Under the pieces are notes generated by a model. That model ran no database searches. It worked only from the letters and a program-made list of their open reading frames with translations, and was not told where the DNA came from. A stretch of 60,765 nucleotides of DNA from NCBI RefSeq assembly GCF_900103545.1, contig NZ_FNHH01000025.1, positions 1-60,765 of the forward strand, read 5' to 3'. The translations under genes and the position numbers were made by a program. This stretch comes from Daejeonella rubra (GTDB taxonomy: Bacteria > Bacteroidota > Bacteroidia > Sphingobacteriales > Sphingobacteriaceae). Positions 52,547 to 60,656 of this stretch are shown piece by piece. Within the stretch, counting starts at the first letter, position 1. Every line of letters begins with the position of its first letter.

Positions 52547-53317
52547 ATGGCTGAGGAAATTGTAAGTGCAGATGTAAAAAATGCCTATGATGAATTTTAT
52601 CTTGGGCGTGATGAGCAGTGGCGGATGCTGGGTGCCCGATACAAGGCAAAAAATATTATTGATGTTACCAGGGGGCATGATTTTAAAAAAGTTCTGGAGG
52701 TTGGTGCCGGCGATGGAAGTATTTTAAGGCATCTTTCTGCATGGAGTACCTTTCCGGAAATGCATGCCCTGGAAATATCGCAGAGTGGGGTAGATCAGAT
52801 TAAAGCACTTGGACTTAAGAACCTAAGCTCAGTTAATATTTTTGATGGTTATCACATCCCTTTTAAGGATAATGAGATTGACCTGGTTATTTTATCCCAT
52901 GTACTTGAACATGTAGAATTTGAACGGATGTTATTGCGTGAGATCAAGCGTGTTTCAAAATACCTGATCATTGAGGTTCCCTGTGATTATCGGTATGGGG
53001 TAGATAAAAGGATGAAACATTTTTTGAATTACGGTCATATCAATATGTACACACCTTCCTCCTTACGCTTTCTAGTGCAATCAGAAGGGTTTGAAGTATT
53101 GAGTGATAAGATCTCTATGATCGAGCCTGAAGTTACCAAGTTTAACACTTTTGTAAATCAGAAAAAAGCCAAAAGCCTTTTAACAATATTGCGTATTGAT
53201 CTGGAGTTCTTAGTAAAGAAGTTTATCATCAGGATTAGCGGCAAAAAGAGACATGAGTCCTTTGCTAATGCCTATACTGCCCTTTTGAGAAATCAGGGGG
53301 ATCTTGACATTTTTTAA
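52547..53317 (+). CDS. Class I SAM-dependent methyltransferase
   Basis: A 256-aa protein, 1 nt after the previous gene. Motif I is KVLEVGAGDGSIL (about 45-57), followed by a post-motif acidic residue in ALEISQSGV, the DLVILSHVLEHVEF motif (about 109-122) and LIIEVPCDYRYG. Methyltransferase_11/23 type. Likely acts on a cell-surface glycan or its precursor, given the flippase upstream and glycosyltransferases further on. Confidence 0.82.
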   Translation: MAEEIVSADVKNAYDEFYLGRDEQWRMLGARYKAKNIIDVTRGHDFKKVLEVGAGDGSILRHLSAWSTFPEMHALEISQSGVDQIKALGLKNLSSVNIFDGYHIPFKDNEIDLVILSHVLEHVEFERMLLREIKRVSKYLIIEVPCDYRYGVDKRMKHFLNYGHINMYTPSSLRFLVQSEGFEVLSDKISMIEPEVTKFNTFVNQKKAKSLLTILRIDLEFLVKKFIIRISGKKRHESFANAYTALLRNQGDLDIF

Positions 53318-53343
53318 AATTGTATTAATCACCCTGAATATTT

Positions 53344-55629
53344 ATGAAGGCAATTCTCTTTTCAATACCACTTCTGCTGGTAATTTTCCTGCAATTGATT
53401 AGCGGAGGTAGATTCCATGGATCAGCATTGGGAAATGGTTTTGCTGATACGATTGGTCTGAAGGATGAATTTTCTAAATCACCTGTACTTTCTGCTGAGG
53501 AATCTATCAGAAAAATGAAACTGGAAGACGGGTTTAGTATTCAGATCGTTGCAGATGAGCCTCTTCTTAACTCGCCTGTTGCTTTGAGTTTTGATAATAA
53601 GGGCCGTATCTGGGTTGTTGAAATGGAAAATTACATGCCCGATACTTTGGGTACTGGTGAGGATCTGCCAACTGGTAAGATCGTGATCCTGAGTGATAAA
53701 AATAGAGATGGCAGGATGGACGAAAGGACGGTGTTTTTGGATTCACTTGTCCTGCCCCGTGCCATTAGCTTTTATGAAAATGGGATTCTTGTCGCAGAAT
53801 CACCAAACCTATGGTTTTATGAAATTGCCAACGACAAGCCAGTAAGTAAAATTCTGGTTGACGCTGCCTATGCAGAGGGCGGAAACGTAGAACACCAGCC
53901 AAATGGTTTGTTCAGAGCTTTGGATAACTGGATCTATAATGCCAAATCAGGAAAACGGTATAGAAAAAAGGATGGCAAATGGTTAATTGAAAGAACTCAT
54001 TTTCGTGGACAATGGGGTATTTCTCAGGATGATCAGGGCCGGCTTTTCTATAATAATAATTCGGAAAACCTTCAGGGCGATTATTTTAGTCCGGGTTTGG
54101 GTGCAAACAATGAAAATCAGCAAAGAGTTGCCGGCTTTTCTGAAAGTATCATTAAGAATAATAAAGTTTACCCTATCAGACAGACTCCGGGTGTAAACAG
54201 AGCATATATGGATGGGATTCTGGATGATAGCCATCGTCTGGTTAATTTTACGGCTGCCTGCGGACCGGTAATTTTCAATAGTACCTTATTTGGTGGGGAT
54301 TATTATGGCAATGCTTTTGTTGCTGAACCATCTGCAAATCTGATCAAGCGGAATATCATGACAAATACAGGCTATATTGTAGCAGGTAAACAGGCATATT
54401 CAGGCAGGGAGTTTTTGGCAAGTACTGATGAACGGTTCAGACCTGTGAATTTGTCGGTCGGACCCGATGGGGCTCTATACATAGTAGATATGTACCGGGG
54501 AATTATTCAGCATAAAACCTATTTAACACCGTATTTAAAAGGACAGATCAAAGCTAGGGATCTTTCTGAGCCATTAAACTACGGCCGGATTTATAAAATA
54601 GTTCCCCATGGTAAAAAAGCGAAAGGATTGAGTTTTACAAATGATTCTCGTCGTTTGCTGAAGCTCTTAGCTCATTCAAATGGCTGGGTCCGTAACAAAG
54701 CTCAGCAAATGATTGTCGATTCAAAAGATAAGCGACTTGAAATTCCATTAAGAAAAATTTTGAATAACACCAGTCGGCCATTAGCAGCAATCCATGCACT
54801 TTGGACTATGGAAGGGCTTTCTGTTTTAAAGAAGGAAGATGTTCTTCCTTTTTTGAAAAATCAAGACTGGACCTTCCGTATGCAGGCATTAAGCGTTATT
54901 CCCTCTATGTTAAATAGGGAGAATTACAAAGAGTTTTCGTCGATTTTCAGGCTAATGTTAAACCAGGATGATGTCCTTGCAGCTCCTTATCTGGCATTTT
55001 TAAATTCCTTTGTAGCAGCTTTTGATCCAATAGCTGCAAAACAGTTATTGATGGATCTGGCGAAGAAGTATCCGAATAATATTTATACTTCTGATGCGGT
55101 GATCAGCAATCTAAAGAACAAGGAATCTGCATTTTACACTGAACTTGCCGCTGATACCAGTCTTACAATCAGTAAGCGATTGAAAAAGGTCATCGAAGAC
55201 CAGGAAAAAAAGAGTGGAAATTCTGTTGATGTTTCAAAGGAATACCCGAAAGGAGCTGCTCTGTTTCGTTCAATTTGCCAAACCTGCCATGGTGCTGATG
55301 GTAATGGAATAAATGGACTGGCGCCTCCCTTAAATAGGTCTGACTGGGTTACAGGTGATAAGAGCAGATTGATCAAAGTTATTCTGTATGGTTTGAGCGG
55401 ACCAATAAAAATCGGGGCTAAGGTTTACAAGTCTCCTGAAGTCAGTGGTGAAATGCCGGGTATTGCCTCGAATAGCAATTTTTCAGATGAAGATATAGCA
55501 CAGGTAGCTAATTATATCCGAAATTCATGGGCCAATAAGGGGGATAAGATTTCCAGGGAAGCGGTATCTGAAATTCGCGAAAAGTATAAAGGCAGACAAA
55601 AGGCTTTTACTGAGGCGGAGTTTAACTGA
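53344..55629 (+). CDS. Secreted PVC-type dehydrogenase with c-type cytochrome domain
   Basis: A 761-aa exported protein: signal sequence (1-22), a glucose/sorbosone-dehydrogenase-like beta-propeller (about 55-420, with NSPVALSFDNKGRIWVVEME and LSVGPDGALYIVDMYRG), a HEAT-like helical part (about 435-610), and a cytochrome c domain with the haem motif CQTCH at about 645 and a distal Met region (GEMPGIASN). Similar proteins oxidise carbohydrates. Its place inside a polysaccharide gene run is odd; there is no sign of an operon link to the neighbours except the same strand. Confidence 0.82.
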   Translation: MKAILFSIPLLLVIFLQLISGGRFHGSALGNGFADTIGLKDEFSKSPVLSAEESIRKMKLEDGFSIQIVADEPLLNSPVALSFDNKGRIWVVEMENYMPDTLGTGEDLPTGKIVILSDKNRDGRMDERTVFLDSLVLPRAISFYENGILVAESPNLWFYEIANDKPVSKILVDAAYAEGGNVEHQPNGLFRALDNWIYNAKSGKRYRKKDGKWLIERTHFRGQWGISQDDQGRLFYNNNSENLQGDYFSPGLGANNENQQRVAGFSESIIKNNKVYPIRQTPGVNRAYMDGILDDSHRLVNFTAACGPVIFNSTLFGGDYYGNAFVAEPSANLIKRNIMTNTGYIVAGKQAYSGREFLASTDERFRPVNLSVGPDGALYIVDMYRGIIQHKTYLTPYLKGQIKARDLSEPLNYGRIYKIVPHGKKAKGLSFTNDSRRLLKLLAHSNGWVRNKAQQMIVDSKDKRLEIPLRKILNNTSRPLAAIHALWTMEGLSVLKKEDVLPFLKNQDWTFRMQALSVIPSMLNRENYKEFSSIFRLMLNQDDVLAAPYLAFLNSFVAAFDPIAAKQLLMDLAKKYPNNIYTSDAVISNLKNKESAFYTELAADTSLTISKRLKKVIEDQEKKSGNSVDVSKEYPKGAALFRSICQTCHGADGNGINGLAPPLNRSDWVTGDKSRLIKVILYGLSGPIKIGAKVYKSPEVSGEMPGIASNSNFSDEDIAQVANYIRNSWANKGDKISREAVSEIREKYKGRQKAFTEAEFN

Positions 55630-55738
55630 AAATTCAAACTGATTTAGATATATCAATTCAATTGTAAAACCTATGGATTCAAATTTTGTTAATCTGATAG
55701 ATATTCAAATTTTACCTTAGATATTTTTACTATAGATC

Positions 55739-56644
55739 ATGCAAAATTTTGCTCCCATAGCCTTATTCGTCTATAATCGCCCGGAACATACCCGGCGAAC
55801 GATCAAGTTTTTAAGGCAAAATTTATTAGCTGAGGAATCCCGTCTATTTATTTTTTCTGATGCTCCGAAGGATGAAATCAATCAAATGCTTGTTGAGGAA
55901 GTGAGGGAGATCATCAGATCTGTGGATGGTTTTAAGGAGGTCGAAATTATTGAGCGTAAAAGCAATCTGGGATTGGCTGATTCAATCATTGACGGAGTCA
56001 GCAGATTGGTTAAGGAGTATGGCAAGGTGATCGTTTTTGAAGATGACCTGATTAGTTCCACCTATACACTTCAGTATTTCAACGATGCGCTGAAACGTTT
56101 TCAGAACGAAGAGAAGGTGATGCATATTGGTGCCTATATGTATGCTTTGAAGGATGAGAATTTACCTGAGACATTTTTTTACCGGGCTGCAACCAGCTGG
56201 GGATGGGCAACCTGGGATCGTGCCTGGAAGAATTTTGAGCCGGATGTTGATCAATTGATCAGTCAGTTTGACAGGGAAAAAAAGCATCAGTTCTCTATTG
56301 AGGGAACAATGAATTTTTGGAAGCAGATCGAAGAATTTAAAAGCGGGAAAAATAATTCATGGGCTATCCGGTGGTATGCCTCTATTTTTCTGAAGGGGGG
56401 ATTAACATTGAATCCATCTCAATCATTGATAAATAATATTGGGCATGATGGTACAGGAATTCATTCCGGTTTGAATGATATTTATAATGTGATCATTAAC
56501 CCGCGTCCTTTACGTTCTTTTCCTGACAAAATTGAGGAGGATCAGCAAGCGTATCAGGCCATCAGGGAGTTCCTTAAAAACCGGAAGGGAAATCTGTGGC
56601 AAAGAATACTTCGCTTTGCTAAACAGAAAATAAACCGGTCTTAA
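55739..56644 (+). CDS. Glycosyltransferase (GT-A fold, family 2-like)
   Basis: A 301-aa protein. The N-terminus APIALFVYNRPEHTRRTIKFL starts a GT-A fold; the nucleotide-sugar acidic motif is VIVFEDDLISS (about 93-103), and SWGWATWDRAW (about 152-162) is typical of GT2-like transferases of surface glycans. It probably transfers a sugar in the polysaccharide repeat. It is convergent with the next methyltransferase, sharing four bases at the stops. Confidence 0.78.
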   Translation: MQNFAPIALFVYNRPEHTRRTIKFLRQNLLAEESRLFIFSDAPKDEINQMLVEEVREIIRSVDGFKEVEIIERKSNLGLADSIIDGVSRLVKEYGKVIVFEDDLISSTYTLQYFNDALKRFQNEEKVMHIGAYMYALKDENLPETFFYRAATSWGWATWDRAWKNFEPDVDQLISQFDREKKHQFSIEGTMNFWKQIEEFKSGKNNSWAIRWYASIFLKGGLTLNPSQSLINNIGHDGTGIHSGLNDIYNVIINPRPLRSFPDKIEEDQQAYQAIREFLKNRKGNLWQRILRFAKQKINRS

Positions 56645-57393
56645 AGTTTCTTTTTAGCTTCCAGGATAATATAGGGTGACAGAACCTTTGATTCAAAAGG
56701 AATAATGGTTGTGGCAACCTTCCCGATAAACCAGATGGATTTAATAAAGGCCTTAGTCAGACTTGATTTCTGATCTTTATTTTCAAGCCAAACGCTGTAT
56801 TTACCCAGGTATGATGCTCTAACTACTTCCAGGCCAATGTCTTCCATCGTCTTTTTGAGAAATTCGGGGTCCATGCAGTCAATATTGTGCTTCAGATAAT
56901 TATCCCTGTCGAAGGTCTTTTGAACCCAGCCGTTCACACCTCTGAAATTAGGCAGGGTAATGAACAAGGTGCCTTCGGGTTTTAGGAATTCCAGATGCCT
57001 TTCAATGATGTCTTTTGTATCCTTAAAATGTTCAATTAATCCGCAGGATAGTACCAGGTCATATTTTTCTATCGGTTTATATTGGAAAAGATCAGATTCA
57101 ATTACTGTGATATCATCCTTATTCAGGCCATTCTTAGTTAATACCTTTTTTAAGATGTCCGGGTGAATAAAGTAATCGAATAAGGTAGTTTTTACGCCTA
57201 AATATTTTCTAAGGAAAATTGAATAATAGCCTGGAAATCCACCCAACTCTATGGCGGTCTGAATGTTGTTCTTTTTGATTATTAGTTCCAGCTGCTGGTG
57301 GAATAAATAATTTTTATCGATTGAAATGGCAAGATCAGGTTTTGATTCCCAGTAGTTTGTCCAGAATTTCCGGTCGGTTAATTGATTCTCCAT
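56641..57393 (-). CDS. Class I SAM-dependent methyltransferase
   Basis: A 250-aa protein on the minus strand. Motif I is AIELGGFPGYYSIFLRKYLG (about 40), then FDYFIHPDILKK, the motif II-like YDLVLSCGLIEHF (about 117-129) and FLKPEGTLFITLPNFRG (about 143-159). It is the only coding gene of the cluster on this strand apart from the DUF559 gene. Its start lies 19 bp from the first copy of the 63-bp direct repeat, so the insertion occurred just upstream of it. Confidence 0.8.
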   Translation of the reverse strand: MENQLTDRKFWTNYWESKPDLAISIDKNYLFHQQLELIIKKNNIQTAIELGGFPGYYSIFLRKYLGVKTTLFDYFIHPDILKKVLTKNGLNKDDITVIESDLFQYKPIEKYDLVLSCGLIEHFKDTKDIIERHLEFLKPEGTLFITLPNFRGVNGWVQKTFDRDNYLKHNIDCMDPEFLKKTMEDIGLEVVRASYLGKYSVWLENKDQKSSLTKAFIKSIWFIGKVATTIIPFESKVLSPYIILEAKKKL

Positions 57394-57412
57394 GCATTAG
57401 CAAAGAAAACAA

Positions 57413-57475
57413 AAAGATTACATATGCGGATGATATTACAAAGGTTTTGAGTTTGTATTGGAAATCAATTCCTGC
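57413..57475 (+). repeat. 63-bp direct repeat, copy 1 (left flank of island 2)
   Basis: Begins AAAGATTACATATG and ends AATCAATTCCTGC. It matches 58550-58612 at 59 of 63 positions; three of the four differences lie together. Confidence 0.9.
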
Positions 57476-57522
57476 TGTTTTCGTCAATGGTTCGGTCTGA
57501 GGATATTTAAACGGCAAAAACC

Positions 57523-57640
57523 TTTCTCCCCAACCACCAGCGGTGGACAGCATAACGGATGAAAAAATTGCATTCAATATTGGGATTTTTAGTTTACAGC
57601 AAATTCCCTAGCCACTCAGTGTCCTCCGCTGGGGGAGAAA
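57523..57640 (+). mobile_element. MITE-like inverted-repeat unit B
   Basis: 118 nt with terminal inverted repeats: TTTCTCCCC and CCAGCGGTGGACA at the left, TGTCCTCCGCTGG and GGGGAGAAA at the right. The inner sequence (GCATAACGGATGA ... AGCCACTCAG) aligns with the inside of unit D with many matches. No coding capacity. Confidence 0.6.
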
Positions 57641-57751
57641 TTGCAAATGCTAATTCCAAAACCTCTTTTATTTAGTATTAGAAATTATTGGGGATAAGAT
57701 TTGAGATAAATACTTTACATTTCAGATGATTACGAATTTTCCATATCCGCC

Positions 57752-57791
57752 CAGTGTCCACCGCTGGCGGGGGAATTAAAGGGGGTGGTTC
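57752..57791 (-). repeat. GC-rich repeat C, contains the 3' end of the DUF559 gene
   Basis: Plus strand CAGTGTCCACCGCTGGC, then GGGGGAATTAAAGGGGGTGG. On the minus strand this encodes the last residues HPL and the TAA stop of the DUF559 gene and continues beyond the stop. Nearly identical 40-nt block in unit D (58415-58454). Confidence 0.8.
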
Positions 57792-58177
57792 TTCTCAAAT
57801 TCCTCAATAAACTCATTGATCCTATAAAAAACATCATCAATATGAACTAATATATCCCCATCATCAAAACGCAACACGGTAAAACCTACTTTTCTGAGTG
57901 CTTCTTCCCGTTGAAAATCGTTCAATGCCACCTCCTCCCAATGGTGCGTAAGCCCATCAACTTCAATAATAAGCATAAGTTCTTTGCACATAAAATCAGC
58001 AATAAAATTCAATACAGGCCTTTGGGTCCGAAAGAGATATCCTCTCAACTGTCTTTTACTGAGTACATACTTCCAAAGGCATGCTTCAGCTTTGGTCATC
58101 TCCTTCCTGTTCTGATTAGCAAATTGTTGTAGGTCTTTGTTATAATGCCATAGATTTTTAGAAGCAGCGTTTTTCAT
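57776..58177 (-). CDS. DUF559-domain endonuclease (Vsr-like, PD-(D/E)XK fold)
   Basis: A 133-aa protein of the DUF559 family, related to Vsr and other PD-(D/E)XK nucleases. Residues 22-50 (NRKEMTKAEACLWKYVLSKR) are the family's N-terminal helix, and the catalytic set is visible: FIADFMC (Asp61), LIIEVDGLTHHW (Glu72, Asp74, His78) and REEALRKVGFTVLRFDD. The C-terminus KNHPL and the stop codon are encoded by a palindromic GC-rich repeat present elsewhere in the window. No methylase or other mobile-element gene is adjacent. The function of DUF559 proteins is largely unknown; a role in movement of these repeats is inference. Confidence 0.85.
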   Translation of the reverse strand: MKNAASKNLWHYNKDLQQFANQNRKEMTKAEACLWKYVLSKRQLRGYLFRTQRPVLNFIADFMCKELMLIIEVDGLTHHWEEVALNDFQREEALRKVGFTVLRFDDGDILVHIDDVFYRINEFIEEFEKNHPL

Positions 58178-58295
58178 TACATTCTTAATTTGTTGACTAA
58201 ATTTAATTTTAGAAATTCATGAATACCGTTTACTCAGTGAGAATGATATTTTTTGATAGTCAGAAAATGGTTTGTAGAAAAATGGAAGCTCAAAA

Positions 58296-58454
58296 ACCAC
58301 CCCCCTCCAGCGCTCAAGTCAACACTCCCCCCGCCAGCGGTGGACAGCATGACGGATAAAGAAATTACAGTTTAATACTGAGCATTAGTTTATATCAAAT
58401 TTTTCTTAGCCACCCAGTGTCCACCGCTGGCTGGGGAATTAATGGGGGTGGTCC
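58296..58454 (+). mobile_element. MITE-like inverted-repeat unit D
   Basis: Outer ends ACCACCCCCC (left) and GGGGGTGGTCC (right); inner terminal repeats GCCAGCGGTGGACA (58333-58346) and its perfect complement TGTCCACCGCTGGC (58418-58431). The centre (GCATGACGGATAA ... AGCCACCCAG) aligns with unit B. Read on the minus strand, the right end gives RKDHPH and a stop, a degenerate form of the DUF559 C-terminus. Confidence 0.65.
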
Positions 58455-58549
58455 TTTCTAAAATAAGGTCTTAACTTTATCCATGGAAACTGCCAAATTT
58501 ATCTGTATTAATCGTTTTTAATCTTCTTTAGATTTTAAGGTGAAGAATG

Positions 58550-58612
58550 AAAGATTACATATGAACATGATATTACAAAGGTTTTGAGTTTGTATTAGAA
58601 ATCAATTCCTGC
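58550..58612 (+). repeat. 63-bp direct repeat, copy 2 (right flank of island 2)
   Basis: 59 of 63 positions equal to 57413-57475, same orientation, 1137 bp apart. It forms the right border of the island holding the DUF559 gene and units B, C and D. Confidence 0.9.
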
Positions 58613-58642
58613 AATTAGCCTGTGGAATTGTATTTTTGGGTA

Positions 58643-59917
58643 GTGAAAATTGTCCATCTGAATACATATGCCGGAAATGGCGGTGCAGGAAGAGCCTGTA
58701 TGCGTCTGAATAAAGCTCTTAAAGCTGAGGGACTTGATTCGGAACTTGCGGTAAATTTTCTTTTCAGGAATAATCCGGAAGTTCACAACCTTTCAAAAGG
58801 CTTTTTTTCAAAGTGGTTTACCGCTGCAGGAATAATCCTGGAGCGTATCACGGCAAAACTATTTACTAAAGATGTACCTATCCCCTTCTCATTCCCTGTT
58901 TGGGGTAAGGATATCTCCGGACTTAAATTATTAAGATCTGCTGATATTATTCACCTTCATTGGATCAATCATGCCTTTTTACGGCCTGAAGACATTGTCA
59001 GGCTCTCCAGTCTGAATAAGCCGATAGTTTGGACGTTTCATGATAGTAATGCCTTTACTGGCGGATGTCATGTGCGATACGATTGTGATCATTTTTTGAA
59101 GGAATGTGGTGATTGTCCTGTTTTGAAATATCCTGGACCAGATGACAGCTCACACAGGATCTGGAAAAGAAAGGCAAAAGCCTATAGCAAACTAAACTTA
59201 ACGATCATTGCACCAAGCAAATGGATGGCTGATTCTGTTAAGAAGAGCAGCTTATTGGGTATGGCAAAAGTTGTTAATATTCCCAATACGCTGGATACCA
59301 AAGTGTTTAAGCCTTCAGTAAAATCAGAGGCCAGAACAAAACTGGGTTTAAATCCCGATAAATTTATTCTGATGAGTGGATTTATGCCTTCCCGAAAGGA
59401 TCTGCATAAAGGAACCCCTTATTTAATAGAAGCGATTGAACTTTTTATCAGAGATCATCAGGTATCTCCTGATTTGGTAGAGTTGGTTGTTTTTGGCAAC
59501 AGGGATGAAAAGAATGTCTCTGAATTCCCGATTCATACTACTTTTCTCGGCACGATCGCTGATGATGAGAAACTGGCACTTTGTTATAGTGCTGCAGATG
59601 TATTTCTCGCCCCTTCACTCGAAGATAATCTGCCAAATACAGTTATGGAGAGCCTTGCTTGCGGAACTCCGCTTGCCGCCTTCACAACCGGCGGGATTCC
59701 CGATATGGTTAAGCATAAGCATAATGGATATCTTGCCGATTACAGATCATCTGCTGATATGGCAGCAGGCATTGCCTGGATCTACAATTACCCCAACAGG
59801 GCAGAATTAAATTTCAATGCCCGTCAAACGATTGAAGAACATTTCTCTGAGAGCATAATTGCCGGGCAGCATATTGACTTGTATAAAACTTTGTTAAATA
59901 ACCATGTTCCAGCCTAA
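58643..59917 (+). CDS. Glycosyltransferase family 4 protein
   Basis: A 424-aa GT-B enzyme. I choose the GTG at 58643 (MKIVHLNTYAGNGGAGRAC), the natural N-terminus of the family; an in-frame GTG at 58622 would add seven residues. GNGGAGRA (donor loop), FHDSNAFTGGCH, then the C-terminal nucleotide-sugar site with VFLAPSLEDNLPNTVMESLACGTPLAAF, whose Glu residues bind the donor. Probably builds the surface polysaccharide. It overlaps the next gene by 14 bases. Confidence 0.87.
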   Translation: MKIVHLNTYAGNGGAGRACMRLNKALKAEGLDSELAVNFLFRNNPEVHNLSKGFFSKWFTAAGIILERITAKLFTKDVPIPFSFPVWGKDISGLKLLRSADIIHLHWINHAFLRPEDIVRLSSLNKPIVWTFHDSNAFTGGCHVRYDCDHFLKECGDCPVLKYPGPDDSSHRIWKRKAKAYSKLNLTIIAPSKWMADSVKKSSLLGMAKVVNIPNTLDTKVFKPSVKSEARTKLGLNPDKFILMSGFMPSRKDLHKGTPYLIEAIELFIRDHQVSPDLVELVVFGNRDEKNVSEFPIHTTFLGTIADDEKLALCYSAADVFLAPSLEDNLPNTVMESLACGTPLAAFTTGGIPDMVKHKHNGYLADYRSSADMAAGIAWIYNYPNRAELNFNARQTIEEHFSESIIAGQHIDLYKTLLNNHVPA

Positions 59918-60656
59918 ATTAACCGTTATTACCATTGTTTATAATAATGTCCGTGACATTGAACGTACCGTTCTTTCGGTACTGAATCAAAGCTATGCGA
60001 ACATTGAATATCTGGTTATTGACGGTGCTTCGAACGATGGAACTTTGGATATCCTAAGGAAATATGAAGGCCAAATCAGCAGATTGACCTCCGAGAGGGA
60101 TAATGGCATATACGATGCTATGAATAAAGGCCTTGCATTGGCAACAGGCGATTATGTTTTATTCATGAATTCAGGTGATGAGATCTATGCCTCAGATACG
60201 GTAGAAAAATTATTTGCGACTGAGCCTGATGCGGATATCTATTATGGTGAGACAGAAATGTATGATGAAAACTGGAATAGTCTGGGACAAAGGCGGCATC
60301 AGGCACCAGATAATTTTACATGGAAAGATTTTAAGCATGGCATGTGTATCAGTCATCAGGCTATTTATATTCGCAGATCGTTAACTGAGCCATATGATCT
60401 GAATTATCAGTTGAGTTCTGATATCGACTGGATTATTAAGGCGGCTAAAAAAGCTAAGAAGATCGTTAATGTAAGAATGTATGTGGCTAAATATTTGGTG
60501 GGCGGTATGTCCAAGAAAAAGCATCGCCAAAGTTTGGTGGAGCGATTTAATATCTTTTCTAAACATTATGGCCTGATACCTACTATTTTTAATCATGCAT
60601 TGATTGCCGGAAAGCTGGGCTTTTATTACCTGAAGCACAGAAAGACGAATGATTGA
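59904..60656 (+). CDS. Glycosyltransferase family 2 protein
   Basis: A 250-aa GT-A transferase. LTVITIVYNNVRDIERTVLS at the start, YLVIDGASNDGTLDIL (about 33-48), ERDNGIYDAMNKGLALATGDYVLFMNSGDE with the metal-binding DxD-like region (about 65-95), and a later ISHQAIYIRR. WcaA-like. It should add a sugar to the same glycan as the GT4 encoded before it. After its stop only a short, uninformative stretch remains to the window end. Confidence 0.88.
   Translation: MFQPKLTVITIVYNNVRDIERTVLSVLNQSYANIEYLVIDGASNDGTLDILRKYEGQISRLTSERDNGIYDAMNKGLALATGDYVLFMNSGDEIYASDTVEKLFATEPDADIYYGETEMYDENWNSLGQRRHQAPDNFTWKDFKHGMCISHQAIYIRRSLTEPYDLNYQLSSDIDWIIKAAKKAKKIVNVRMYVAKYLVGGMSKKKHRQSLVERFNIFSKHYGLIPTIFNHALIAGKLGFYYLKHRKTND

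Larger units (their letters stand above)
57394..57775. other. Left part of repeat island 2
   Basis: 382 bp without a gene. It holds the 63-bp direct repeat copy 1 (57413-57475), the inverted-repeat unit B (57523-57640) and most of the approach to unit C, the 3' end of the DUF559 gene. The spacer 57641-57750 is AT-rich with no visible structure. Confidence 0.6.
58178..58642. other. Right part of repeat island 2
   Basis: 465 bp without a gene: the upstream region of the DUF559 gene (AT-rich, no clear TAnnTTTG box for it), the complete repeat unit D (58296-58454) and the second copy of the 63-bp direct repeat, which ends about 30 nt before the GTG start of the glycosyltransferase. Confidence 0.6.

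Noticed and set aside
56641..58177. Restriction-modification system made of the methyltransferase and the DUF559 nuclease
   Set aside because: The methyltransferase has a small-molecule/glycan-type fold without DNA-methylase motifs (no DPPY/NPPF-type motif paired with target recognition), and the repeats tie the nuclease to the inserted island instead.
57523..58454. CRISPR array from the spaced palindromic repeats
   Set aside because: Copies are few, unequal in length and orientation, and there are no regular spacers or cas genes.
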